Assembly: GCF_000699445.3 (NCBI RefSeq)
Contig: NC_067195.1
Location: 62,657,591-62,721,590 of the forward strand
Source of the DNA: Schistosoma haematobium
Lineage: Eukaryota; Platyhelminthes; Trematoda; Strigeidida; Schistosomatidae
DNA length: 64,000 bases
Direction of reading: 5' to 3'
The position numbers and the translations under genes were made by a program. Shown in pieces: positions 35,820 through 47,494 of the stretch. Below the pieces are notes generated by a model. It was not told the origin of the DNA, did not search any database, and saw nothing but the letters and a program-made list of their open reading frames with translations. The stretch's first letter is position 1. Each line of letters opens with the position of its first letter.

Positions 35820-36775
35820 TTATATAATTATGAAAAGGATTTCATATCGTGGGGCAATCTAATAATTATTGAAAGTAGCTAGTTAAGTTAAATCAGACCT
35901 CAGGTGAACCTATCTCAAAAGGTAATTTGAAATATACCGTATCAAGTTTCAAGTTTCCTTATTATAATAAAAATATGTGACGTGTAAAAAATTTTGTCTT
36001 CTGCATACTTCACTGAAAAAACATACACTAAACTGAATATCCTATATTCTATTGATAGGTGTTGAATAGAAAACAGTTCTTCAATCTTTAATTAGCAGGA
36101 AGTATTACTAGTTTCATGATGAGATCTATTTACTTGCTTGTAAATGATAGGAAAGAACTGACGGGAGGAAATGCAATTTTAGGGGAAGGTCGTTAGCTAG
36201 ATGATTTTAAATGTTACTACATCAGTTTTTACTAACAACCATAGCGTATCTAAATATGCAACAGTGATACAAGTTTCCTATTAAACATATTACACCAATC
36301 AGAACATACTGAGATACATCATTCCGCAGTTGTTATTTGTTACTATCAGAAATTTCTTACGCTCATGCTAGATGACTGAGGTAAATGAATAGAAACTAAA
36401 TTCATGACAAGGTTGTACCAATAATTTGGAATGATAATTTGCATTTGTTTGTAAGAAATACTAACCATTAAATAAAAATGATATGTTGGCTACAGAAGAA
36501 TGGTCACCATGTTATATGAATATTTTCAATTTTTTTTAACAACAACATAAAATTATGCATTAAGGATAAGTATTTTTTTTCGCACTATTCACTTTAAAGA
36601 ATAACTGGTGCATACTTTAAGTCACAACTAAATCCCGGTTTTTCTTCCCAATATTTCTTCAGTCGCCACGTTGAATACGAACCATAAATGACTATTATAA
36701 AAGGAATAACTACCAACATTTAAATAGTTTTCATTTCCGGTTTCCTACATATATCTAATTATAGCAAATATACTA
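35820..36775. other. A+T-rich spacer, nothing recognised
   Basis: Downstream (minus sense) intron of the exon at 36936-37654 under the gene model; no motif seen. Confidence 0.4.
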
Positions 36776-36935
36776 ATGGGAATTTCTCTAGTCAATAGAT
36801 TAAGATTAGACTTTAGTATTTCTAAAGAAAACTTACGAAATCTTAACCTATATAAGAAGAAAGTGTTTTTATCAAGGTTAATGATGCTAAGCTATTATAT
36901 AAGTAATTATAATTATAAAAGAAATTATTGCTTAC

Positions 36936-37654
36936 CCAGCAAATGTTGTATACAATATGACAATTATCACAGCCAGTAGAAAACAAACACCTAATGTTAC
37001 AAATATAATATTTAAAACTTTTCTTAATCTTGGCATTTGTAAATCTTCTAACTCTTCACCATTACCATCATCTTTGACACGTTTATCTTCAAGGAAACGT
37101 ATTAATCTATCTAATTTACTATTTTTCCGTGGTCTGCGAAACCGTCTACGTTTTTTCTCTTTATCACCATTTTCAGCTGTTTGTGCTGAATCCATAAATT
37201 CTGCATTATTATTATTATTATCAATGAGTGTATCATTCAACCGATTATTTGTTGCCGATACCTGATTAGATAATCGACCATTTAGTCGTTTAGACTTAGT
37301 ATCTTTATTGTTGTTAGCATTAGTGGTAATAATCGTGTTATTAGTATTATCTGCTTGTGTAGGTACAAAATTATAGTGTGACAAATCTAATGTTCCAGTA
37401 GGTGAAGGGAATAATAATGATTGTTTCTGATCTCCTCGTTTTCCATTAACATATTTTATTCCAGGAGAATTAGGATTCAATTCAGTTGACAGTTGATTTG
37501 TAAGATTTCGTTGATGTTGTGTATCGTTGATACTAGTTGAATTTTGTGAACGTAGATTATTAGATGAAACAGGTGTTGGACTGGTTTGATGACCTTTATA
37601 AGAGGCTGGAATAAAAAATTGTGGTACCTTTTTATCACTCATTTTTGTATTCAT
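36936..37654 (-). CDS. Likely first coding exon, single-pass membrane protein
   Basis: A 719-bp open segment on the minus strand encodes 239 complete residues and stops at a consensus splice donor (TGG|GTAAGC; GT at 36935-36934), so it is a 5' coding exon and not a whole gene. Two in-frame starts lie four codons apart (MNTKMSDKK); the second has the better A at -3. Residues 1-160 are Asn/Ser/Thr-rich, with an Asn run near 146-150. Residues 165-180 are strongly basic (KEKKRRRFRRPRKNSK). An acidic patch follows near 196-206. Residues 213-236 form one membrane helix (VLNIIFVTLGVCFLLAVIIV). No signal peptide. The basic flank before the helix predicts a cytosolic N-terminus, i.e. type II topology, with the extracellular part in later exons (inference). 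No family recognised. It ends with two codon bases, so it cannot splice directly to 8983-9563 in frame. Confidence 0.72.
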
Positions 37655-37659
37655 AAATT

Positions 37660-39080
37660 CAAGAATAAGAGAATAACAGATGATAATTTACATTATAATG
37701 TTAAAATGTTTTCATTTTTTAATCAGAATAGTTAAAATTGCATTAAACATTACTGCTAGTAAAGAATTTAACTGAAAGTCATTAAAGATAAATTATTTGC
37801 TATCTTTTTAAACAGATTTAAGTGGACAAATAGAAGTCATTCATAACTATCGGCCTAACAGTATAACCAATAGGAAGGCTTCTAGAATTATTTCCCTATA
37901 TGATTGGACCAGAATAAATAACTTATTACCTGTAGCCATGTCACTAAAATTGATTAGTGTTTTGTAGTTGACTTTGAAACTGTTTATTCACTTGCTAGTC
38001 TAGACGTGATAAGTATTTGGGAGAGTGAATAGCTTTAACATTCAAAAATATGCAAATTACTATTGTGTTTTTAAATCGTGAAAAGTTACAAAATACCATT
38101 TATTTTATTTAATAATTCATATATAACACACAGCTAGAAGGTGAAATTGAATCATGTCTTGCTTGTTGGCAGAAAAACTTTCAGTTATTATCATTGTTTT
38201 TGAACAGGAGTATTTTAGTAATTGATTAAGTTATATATCTGGAAAACTACATTTAGGTTAAATAAAAAGACGTGAGAAAATAATTGCATATTACACTCCT
38301 AGTACAATACCCTCTGATTTGTTTCTTTTCACTGTTGACCATTTTTACTCTCAAAACTTGACAACAAAAGCTAGGATCAATTAATGACCTTCTGCAGTAT
38401 CGGTGGTTGAAGTAGTAAGGTCTGATGAAATGAAAATTATGTAACACATTATATTACTTTACGATAAGTTTAGGATTTTGAAGACATAAGGTATTGATAA
38501 TTATTTTCATTTTGAAGATATTTAGGTGTTTACTACTTGCAAATATGTGGCAGATAAAAATATTTTATGCCGAATTATCGGATACTTTACTGACCACTAC
38601 ACGTTATCTACTTCTATAAAATTCAAATACATGGTTAATACCAATGATTCTGGAACTGGTATGCTATGCCAATAACAGATAGTGTACGAATATTGTACGA
38701 ATTAACCCAGGTTTTATATAAAAATTACTATGGTAATTGGATGGATTATTTTTAAATGTTACTGTTTGGTATGAAATACCACTGTACTCTTAAAATCAAA
38801 TTCTTTGGAACTTATTAATTATAATCAAATTAGTTTCACGGCATATACTTTTCCTCAAATAATTACTTCTTCAGTTAGAACAAAATATTCTGTGGATAAA
38901 TGTTTAAAATAATAGTAGTTCTAGATACAGATTCTTTCACTTACTAGTATGATAACAAAAACTTATTTCTATATAAAAAAACGGTTAAGGAGACACGTCA
39001 CCAAACTTAAAATCTTGTCAGTTCATTTGAATTATAACTGTGAAATAATCTTATATGGTCAGAATGTATAGCACAGCGGT
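37660..39080. other. A+T-rich region upstream of the minus-strand gene
   Basis: This would hold the promoter and 5' untranslated region of the gene starting at 37654. I see no defensible TATA box or initiator, and no repeats. Confidence 0.35.
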
Positions 39081-39084
39081 ATTA

Positions 39085-39300
39085 CATTCACTTGATATTG
39101 TTTACTTGAATCTTCCCATTGATGTTTAGGGCTCCAATTGATCAGTCACTTATTGGCATATGTGCATACTGTGAGCATTGCTTCGATATTGCTCTGATTC
39201 ACATGCATTATAAGTAAAGATAGGTAGTGGCTAGTGGTGGTATCCAGGACGCACGTTTCGTCACACTTAAGACTCGTCAGCTGGATATGCCTTCAACCGG
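39085..39300 (-). mobile_element. Sm-alpha SINE 3' half with hammerhead
   Basis: Minus-strand hammerhead (39289-39241) followed by the family tail (cactagccactacc, agcaatatcgaagcaatgc, gtgcatactg-like, atcttcccattgatg complement) to about 39085. The tRNA-like head is absent: right of the ribozyme the sequence turns into one also found near 6180 (tattgtgaactccggttgaag). Confidence 0.75.
39241..39289 (-). ncRNA. Hammerhead ribozyme in Sm-alpha SINE, intact
   Basis: Minus strand: CTGACGA (39280-39274), stem II GTC/GAC closing an 8-nt loop (39273-39260), GAAA (39259-39256), GTC (39250-39248); cleavage expected between 39248 and 39247. Stem I TATCCAG/CTGGATA is a perfect 7-bp helix. Stem III ACGTGCGT is nearly self-complementary. 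Together with 2723-2771 this is the best candidate for an active ribozyme here. Confidence 0.78.
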
Positions 39301-39304
39301 AGTT

Positions 39305-39550
39305 CACAATATCAGGCAAAATGTTGTAATATACTAAATAATAAAACTAAACTTTTCTACAAATTGACTTATTAGGGTGACTTTAGTTTCATGCTGTTTC
39401 ATATCTACATCATATGTGAAATTTGAAATATGAGATATTCAGAAAATTAAAAATAATTGTTGTGCATCATCAAATGGTCGTGCAATTAATGACTTAAAAA
39501 AGAAAGGATAATTTTCAAAATTGTTGTTAATGTATCCATGTGTTTTTAAG
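39305..39550 (-). repeat. Inverted duplicate of 5960-6200
   Basis: The stretch from aacctccgg-side sequence (39297) through atcaggcaaaatgttgtaat, aaatgacttattagggtgac-like and cgtgcaattaatgacttaaa aligns in reverse with 5985-6200 (ttaattgcacgaccatttga; tcatatgtgaaattt-type strings). The two are high-identity copies on opposite strands about 33 kb apart, each beside an Sm-alpha ribozyme. It carries no coding sequence and is probably part of an unclassified repeat. Confidence 0.65.
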
Positions 39551-39664
39551 ATAAAACAGAAATATATAATGTTAGCGAAGTGAATTATTATTCCATGACA
39601 AGGAATTTAACTGTGACGAAAACATTTGACTGTTTATTTTCATTTCAAAGAGTGTTAAATTGAC

Positions 39665-39905
39665 GATAAGATAAGCAAAGATGGATAGTGGTTAGCAGTG
39701 GGATCCAGAAGTCACAAATAGGACTAAACATGCGTCCTGGATTCCACTGCTAACCACTATCCATCTTTGCTTAGAATGCTCCTGAATTAAGGCAATATCG
39801 GGGCAGTACTGACAGTATGTATATTTGCCAATAAAGGACTGATCGATTGGAGTTTTAAAAATCAATGAGAAGATTCAGGTAAAATCATACGAAGTGGATT
39901 TAACG
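39665..39905. mobile_element. Sm-alpha foldback with 37-bp perfect-type hairpin
   Basis: Arms 39672-39708 and 39737-39773 are reverse complements with a single mismatch; the 28-bp loop is the middle of a hammerhead lacking CTGANGA (agtcacaaataggactaaac). A plus-strand Sm-alpha tail continues to about 39905. It looks like two SINE 3' ends joined through a deleted ribozyme. Confidence 0.75.
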
Positions 39906-39909
39906 ATGA

Positions 39910-41390
39910 GATGTTTCAAATTTTAAAACCAATATTGATGAGCTAAGACTCAAATTTAATCTAATCTCAATAATTTCGATATGTCAAAAAATGAATTCAT
40001 TTATGTATGCTTTTTCTGATAATCTGATTAATGATTATCCACTTTGAAGTGAAAGCTTATGTGATAATTAGAAATATGTAACTACTCTGTTTAACACTGA
40101 ACATAATTCTTGTTTTGTTTTTTAGTTTAGAAAACTGTCAGTGATTGTCCTTGTGATTTATTGCAGATATTATCTTGTAGAGGTTTATTCAAAGTTAATT
40201 TCTGTACAATTCTATGAAACCTATAATGATCACATTAAAAATCTGCTCTATTTTTCATTGAAATTTTGATTGCTTGCAAATTTCAGATAGCAGTGAGCTA
40301 ATCATTCATCAATGATACCAAATGATGGTCGTAACATACTAAAACTTTCGTAAAAGTGAGAAGCTAAACCATTAAATTTTGACATAGCAGTTCGATGGTG
40401 TCATGCATACTAACAGGGACTTGTAGAGCCTTCATATACAACCAAACACTTATCCGTATTATTCTTTCTTTTAGGTTTAATTTGTGAAAGTGAAATAATG
40501 AACTGACCTTTCAGAACGTAATTATAGAATTTAGCCATTTTGTATAAAAATCAATGTTGAGTAAAACTACTGTGTATGTAAAACGTTTAGACTGATAATT
40601 TGGAATTACAGTCATGACTTTGAAGCAACGTGATCCTACATACATTTTTTCATCAATTAAATGTACTAAGTAGACCTTAAGTTATTTGAAGGATAACCCC
40701 AGTAAAACATTTTTTAATTCATATTTCCGTAATGACTATTAGTGTCAACTGACTAGCTGTCGTTACTTTTAGCTTGTTAATTTTGTTATTCCAGAATCAT
40801 TTAGTGTTCCTATATAAACAGAGTAGTATCGTCTTTTTTTGGATTTCGTAAGAAACCTTTCCTGAAAGTTTCATCTTAGCTTGTGGATTAATTAAGGATG
40901 AAGAATTATTGTGGATCATCCGTCTAGCCTAAGTGAGTTCATATATTTTATAGTTGATATTAGAAGATTCTGACTGATTCAAAATTAGAAATTATCATTA
41001 AACAATAATCATTGTCGTATTCTAAAACTTAATATAATGATCACCTAGTTTCATTAGCACAATTTTTAATTGATTTACAAACACTAAACTATCGAATATT
41101 TACTTATTTAAGTTGGCAGAAACGATATAAGATAATGATAACCCTGACTTTCATTTTCATTATTGCTGCCAACTAAGTTTTTTTATTAATTATTCAAGTC
41201 TAAAGAAAAACAAAACAAAAGAATAAATTGTAAAAAATTATTCAAATGCTTGAAAAAGCTTATCAAAACTTAATAATCACTTGTTCATAAATTCGTAGAG
41301 AAATATTAGAGAACAAAATGAAATTTATTAATAAATTATGTGCATAAAATGCTTAAGAATTTAAGTTTTAAACAATATTTTATTTAATAA
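39910..41390. other. A+T-rich spacer, nothing recognised
   Basis: No supported feature was seen. Confidence 0.4.
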
Positions 41391-41394
41391 TTGA

Positions 41395-41725
41395 ATTCAT
41401 GAGTCGATTAAAGCTAGACTGCCATGGAAAACCTGGAAACACTGGACGGCTGTTTCGTCCTAGTATGGGACTCCACCGTAGTACGCGTCCACGATCCCAC
41501 TTGTGCGATTCAAACACAAAACCTTCGATTTTGTGCGCGAACACTTAACCTCCATACCACTGAGCTAGTCAGCATCCAACGGTGTTTATGTCTGACTTCA
41601 AACAACCAACAAAATTGCCCCACCATCCACCATTGTCTTCAGTGAGTTACTGCTTCACAACAGACACAGTTGAACTCCACTGCTCACTGCTCCTGACTAG
41701 AATTCTAGGAAATACCTCTTAAAAA
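41395..41725 (-). mobile_element. HHR-2 element, near full length
   Basis: Minus-strand unit with leader (ggagttcaactgtgtctgtt, cactgaagacaatggtgga), tRNA-like region with box-A-like tagctcagtggtatggaggt and box-B-like gtgtttgaatcgcac, hammerhead and tail to 41395. The core is CGGTGGA (two changes), with stem II, GAAA and GTC kept. Confidence 0.7.
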
Positions 41726-42479
41726 TATCAAATCAGATTTTTATTAATTTTAATGTTTGCACAATAAATTTAAAAATATTCCTAAGTCCTTCAGATTGGT
41801 GTTTCGGTCTTTTGATTTTATATCGAAATAATCGACCATAAGACTAAATCAATGATATCATAATACAGTCCAAGAGAAGTTATGTGTACACTTAAACAAT
41901 CAATAAATAACGAATTATAAAACTTAAAACAAGTGAACAAGTTATCCCAATTTAAAAGTTATTCTTTTCAGTCATTATCTTATAAATGGATATTTTTTCA
42001 AACGACCTTGTCATATAATTCACTTATTTTAGACTCTTAAATGAAAGGTATCATAGTTTTAGCATTCAATTTCATCAAGTTTGATGGTTTGCTTCTGAAC
42101 AACTAGTCATTTTTTATTGAATTCTATGAGAACTTGACATGGGAATTTATTTATTCAACATTAAAATGAGCTCATTAATACTACTGTGAAATGCGTATTA
42201 TATTTGTTATTTTTCCTGATGGTAATTCTTTCGACAATATTACACCAGTATATTTTTTTCCAATTTACTATTCACTTAGGTAAAGTTTTAGTAGTAAGTT
42301 TAATTCCTTTTGAGAAGTTATAGAAAAATACCATGCACTTTCATTTCTTTTGTTGGTAAATTAAGGTTTCATTAGCTTCTCTGGAAACAGCATGTATCAG
42401 TTATGTTCTACTCTTCGATTCAACTGTGATATACTCTTCTTAACGTTTATCAAGCTATCTATGAAGAGTAAGAAAATTA

Positions 42480-43140
42480 ATATTGTGTCCATTCCGACTT
42501 TAGTGTTTAAATCTCCCATCAGGACGATCAGGTTCTTTCCTGAGCACTTCGCACCTGTCGTAAAACTGATTTTTATCGTCGTCGCTGCTATCATCAAAGG
42601 GTACATAACACTAGATAACATTTATTGTGATTTCGTCCTTCTTTGTTCTGAAGAATATTTTGGTGATCCTGGATCCATGAGATTCCCATCGTATAAGTGG
42701 ATTTCGTGTTTCTTTGGACAGCATCAGAGCAACTCCATGTATGTGGAGTATTTTTCTCTTCGTGATCACAGTGCAACAGCATCTCTCCTGAATATAAGCT
42801 TTTCTGTCCAGCTTCAGTCCAGTGGGTCGCGCTGATTTCGTGGACCGCCAAGTTGTATCTCCTCATTTCTTTTGCAGTTTGACCGGTCCTCCCAGTCGCC
42901 CACATTGTCCGGACGTTCCATCTACCTATAAAAATTGTTGCTCTGGTTGTTAGAAGAGGCATCGGCCTCATGACTTCCGAAGAATCTCGGATTTCTTTGA
43001 ACTCAGAGGGCGGAATTTAAATGGTCTAAGTTGTTTATTGTGCTTAGCTTTTTTGTTTTTATTTCTACGAGATAGGGTTGGTAACGTCATTTTCAAACTC
43101 TCTTCTTTATCCAGACTTTGGACTTGCAGTAAACTATATA
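42480..43140 (-). pseudogene. RTE-type LINE 5' part (endonuclease N-terminus)
   Basis: Minus-strand frames encode the start of an RTE protein: PFKFRPLSSKKSEI-side sequence, MRPMPLLTTRATIFIGRWNVRTMWATGRTGQ (42971 leftwards, in pieces), LAVHEISATHWTEAGQK, and after frameshifts LIVLMGDLNTKVGMD (42530-42486). WNVRTM and HWTEAG belong to the APE-type endonuclease. A poly-structured leader (ctacgagatagggttgg, 43062-43078) matches the scrap at 56818. Only the 5' part is present, which is unusual for a LINE and implies a rearrangement or truncation by its neighbour. Confidence 0.8.
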
Positions 43141-43182
43141 GTCGTACAAGAGGAATTAAGTGAATGATATATAATGAGTTCA

Positions 43183-45195
43183 TATTATTAACATTATCCA
43201 ATGTTATGCACCCACCAATGATACCAACGACGACATTAAAGATCAATTCTACGAGCAGCTGCAGTCAATCATAGAGAAATGCCCAAGAAAGGACCTCACC
43301 ATTCTAATGGGAGATCTAAATGCCAAAGTCGGAATAGACAACACTGGATATGAAGATATTATGGGACGACATGGACTGGGAGAAAGAAACGAAAATGGAG
43401 AAAGATTTGCAAATCTATGTGCATTCAACAAATTGGTCATAGGAGGCACAATATTTTCACACAAGCGTATACACAAGGCTACATGGATCTCACCGGACCA
43501 CACTACAGAGAACCAAATAGATCATATTTACATCAACAAAAAATTCCGAAGGACAATGGAAGATGTGAGAACCAGGAGAGGTGCTGACATAGCTTCAGAT
43601 CACCACCTAATTGTAGCCAATTTAAAACTGAAGCTAAAGAAGAACTGGACAAGTGGACAAACAGCAATACAAAGGTTCAATACAGCCTTCCTTCGAGATA
43701 CTGACAAACTCAATGAATTCAAGATAGTTCTCAACAACAGGTTCCAAGCACTTCAAGATCTACTGAAGGAAGAAGAAACTACCATGGAGGACAACTGGAA
43801 AGGCATCAAAGAAACATTGACTTCAACGTGTCAAGAGGTTCTGGCCCTAAAGAAACACCATCATAAGGAATGGATCTCTATAGAAACACTGGACAAAATC
43901 AAAGAAAGGAAGAACAAGAAGACAGCAATTAACAACAGCCGAACACGAGCAGAGAAAGTCCAAGCACAAGCTGAATACATAGAAGCAAACAAGCAAGTGA
44001 AGAGGAGCATTAGAGCCGACAGGAAGAAATACGTGGAAGAATTAGCAACGACGGCAGAAAAAGCTGCAAGAGAAGGAAATATGAAACAGCTTTACGATAC
44101 AACGAAGAAACTAGCAAGGAAATATAGTAAACCAGAGAGACCGGTCAAAGATAAAGAAGGTAGGACATTCACTGGAATTCAACAACAGCGGAACAGATGG
44201 GTAGAGTACTTCGAGGAACTCCTGAATAGGCCGGCTCTACTGAATCCACCGGACATCGAAGCAGCACACAGATCAATCCACCGACGACGGAAAAAATCGG
44301 AATGGCCGTCAGACAAATCAAGAGCGGGAAAGCAGCAGGACCCGACAACATACCAGCTGAAGCACTGAAATCAGACATCGAAGTAAATACAAACATGCTT
44401 CACCTTCTATTCAAAAAGATTTGGGGGGGAGGACCAAGTGCCGATGAACTGGAAAGAAGGACACCTCATCAAGATTCCAAAGAAAGGAGATCTGAGCAAA
44501 TGTGAAAAGTACAGAGACATCACACTACTGTCAGTACCAGGAAAAGCCTTTAACAGAGCTTTGCTGAACCGGATGAAAGATGCTGTAGACGCTCAACTTC
44601 GAGATCAACAAGCTGGATTCCGTAAAGATTGGTCGTGCACAGACCAAATTGCGACACTAAGGATCATCATCGGACAATCAGTTGAGTGGAACTCGTCACT
44701 GCACATCAACGTCACTGATTATGAAAAGGCATTTGACAGTGTCGATAGGAGGATGTTATGGAAACTTCTTCGACACTATATAGTTCCTCAGAAGGTACAA
44801 GTATTTATAAATGGATGTTTACACAAGATACTCAACATCCATTGGCCGGATACCATCAGCAACAGCCTTCTCTGGGAGAGAACAAAATAGCTTCCAGCTG
44901 AAAAAGAAATTAGGAAAAGACGATGGAAATGGATAGGACATACATTGCGCAACTCATCAAACTGTATCATGAGGCAAACCGTAACGTGGAGTCCTGAAGG
45001 GAAGCGGAAAAGAGGAAGGACAAAGAACACATTACGTCGGGAAATAAAAGCAGATATGAAAAGGATGAATCACAACTGGAAGGAGCTAGAAAGGATTGCC
45101 CAGGACAGGGTTGGATGGAGAATGCTGGTGAGCGGCCTATGATCCTTCACGAGGAGTAGCAGGCGTAAGTGGGTAAGTAAGTAGGTAAGTTATTC
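43183..45195 (+). pseudogene. RTE-type LINE, RT core deleted
   Basis: The frame 43307-44365 (353 aa) holds the endonuclease C-terminal half (MGDLNAKVG, NLCAFNKLVIGGT, ENQIDHIYINKKF, IASDHHLIV) and a Lys-rich linker. A frameshift near 44285 leads to QIKSGKAAGPDNIPAEALKS, another in a G run near 44425 to LIKIPKKGDLS, ITLLSVPGKAFNR, QAGFRKDWSCTDQI and DYEKAFDSVD (RT motif A region). After LRHYIVPQK the frame jumps to VQVFINGC, the post-RT region, so the catalytic [YF]ADD box is missing. Then [23 protein letters not shown] and a (GTAA)n-like tail. Its good frame suggests it is the youngest RTE here, yet it cannot encode a working enzyme. Confidence 0.9.
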
Positions 45196-45199
45196 TAAT

Positions 45200-46270
45200 T
45201 CTTAAAGGGAACCAACTGAATTAAATCAAAGCAACCACCAACTTTTGAATGAAATTTTATTATTTAGTGAATGATTTTCTTTTTCGGCCTTATGTTATAC
45301 AGTTTTAGCCAGCTCAAACGTCTTTTATATTATAATGGATAGGAATCGAAAAACTTCATATAATTTGTGTAAACAAGTAGAAAAGAGAAAATTATTTAAA
45401 AGGTTTCATCAAAGTGAAAATAACTCAGTTTAATGTGACTTTATCTCATTCTGTTTATTTTCAGATTCTCATAAAATATGACTATGTTATTTGGGTCATT
45501 AGATGAATAAAATGCTTTAGACTTTAACGATCAAAGTAAAATTAGGATATTATATACAAAATGTGATGACTCAGATGAAATCCCAAGGGAATCAGTTTGG
45601 AGTAACTAATGCCAAAATTCTGTCCTAAAAAAATAACTGTGTTTCACTCATGACTATACAAGTTAGTCACTATATTGACTGATTTGATATTACGTTTTAG
45701 CCTATCTTTGTATTAACTGATTGAATGTAGCTTTTCATAGTTTTTAAAATGGAAATGAGAATTTCTCGTAATTATCTAAGCTCAACCATTTTTAATCGAG
45801 AAATTTTTCACTATATCTAACTGACTTACTAACGGCATTCTATAGTCAGTTCTCAGTACTTCGATATGACTTGTTTTACACATCTAGGAAAGTCTTATAT
45901 GACGATAAAAAGATTTCTAGCTATGAGGAGTCTTTTTACCTTGATTTCAATGGTTATTCTTTCAGACTGTTCCCAACATTACTAGATCATCCTCAGTATT
46001 CAGTGAAATTATTATAATTATCTTTTGATACGAGGTGCAAATATTGTTCATTTTACATGATTATCATCTTAATCTTATAACAATGTTTTACGCTGTTTAT
46101 TGATGAATAATAGGGTCTAAACAAATATTACATTAATACAATGGTCAGAGATTAAAAAGAAAAAGTTCCGAAATTCCTTTTTCTTGCTTATTCCAACCTT
46201 CTTTGTAGGAATAATCATAATCAAATTTATCAGTAAACATCCCAGAAAAATGTCATACAAAATTATTATT
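45200..46270. other. A+T-rich spacer, nothing recognised
   Basis: No supported feature was seen. Confidence 0.4.
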
Positions 46271-46273
46271 TTT

Positions 46274-47491
46274 AAGAGATCAAGGACAAGTATTTGAGAA
46301 GAATAAAATGAATTCATTTTTTCTTCATCAGGTTCTCTTCAGCTATTTACAACCCTACAGAGTTTCGAAATCCAAATGGCAAAGTGAACTGAAAGTGCAT
46401 GAATAAATTTGGCTGGTATTTATGATGTCAACGAGTATCAATGTAATGGATTAAAGATACAAATGAAGTAGAGACAAGACAACACACTAGAATTATGCAC
46501 AATGCCCAAGTGATCAAATAAATAAAGAGTTAAAAAGGTTATATGATATAGTGAAGTAGAATTTATATTATCAAGGACTTCATAATAATTGTTTACTTTT
46601 GAACTCATACATAACATTTCTGACCCCTTATAGTAATAGCTTCAGTGTTAAAACACTAGAGAGCGGCTATAATTCTCAAGGTATCAACATGGTACTCTAT
46701 GTCTAAGAGATGTTTGGAAAATCCTTATTCTTCTTAACTGAGGGTGTTTTTGGAATATGCTCAAAAAGTTTGGGATAAGCCATGCTTCCTGTTCGGTCGA
46801 TGTATCTGTTTCGGAAGGCACTTGCACATCTAGAGACATAGTTGGCAATAACATGAAATAAGTACTTGTAAATCTGTAACTGTAAAATTCATCTGGCTTT
46901 TTAACAAAAGGCTGACAGTCTTGCTAAAGTGTATGTTTTAGTTAGTGAGACGTTAAGTTGTTTCTTTATTGTCCCTGTAACTTTACCATTAAAGTTGAAT
47001 CGTGTAAATGGTAAATTTCCACACTGCTAGCATATACTTTCCAATATATCTTCAGTTTTTCAATATTTATCTGCGAACTATTATGGGTAGCAGCTGCCTG
47101 TTTCGTGCATTTAATTTATTTCATCAAGTTGCTTTTTGACTTGTTTCGATTGACTTATCCTATTCTTAACTAACTGAGATTTACTCATTTATTATGTAAT
47201 TATTTGTTTTTACTAATTCTGTCTTTTGCCGTCTTTAATGTCTCAGAATATTTTCCTGGATATGATAATTATTTGGAATATGTTATCTTGTCTCTACTTC
47301 ATTTGTATCTTTAATCCATTACATTGATACTCGTTGACAATATAAATACCAGCCAAATTTATTTATGTATTTTCAATTCACTTTGCCATTTGGATTTTGA
47401 AACTCTGTAGGGTTGTAAATAGCTGAAGAGAACCTGATGAAGAAAAAATGAATTCATTTTATTCTTCTCAAATACTTGCCCTTGATCTCTT
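46274..47491. mobile_element. Unclassified element with 211-bp inverted ends
   Basis: Arms 46274-46484 and 47281-47491 are both 211 bp and align in reverse complement with only about nine differences (about 96%). They begin aagagatcaagg at the outside. The 796-bp interior (46485-47280) has no long open frame. Equal arm length and no gaps suggest a real terminal-inverted-repeat or foldback transposon, non-autonomous. I could not confirm a target duplication (flanks are T-rich and ambiguous). Confidence 0.72.
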
Positions 47492-47494
47492 TAA

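Noticed and set aside
36957..37265. Plus-strand open frame of 102 codons
   Set aside because: Antisense to the membrane-protein exon at 36936-37654.
42392..42835. Plus-strand open frame of 147 codons
   Set aside because: It is antisense to the minus-strand RTE endonuclease segment, whose motifs (WNVRTM, HWTEAG, GDLN) are clear on the other strand.
42480..45195. Twin-priming inversion of one RTE insert
   Set aside because: The overlapping parts differ too much for one RNA template; kept only as an alternative.
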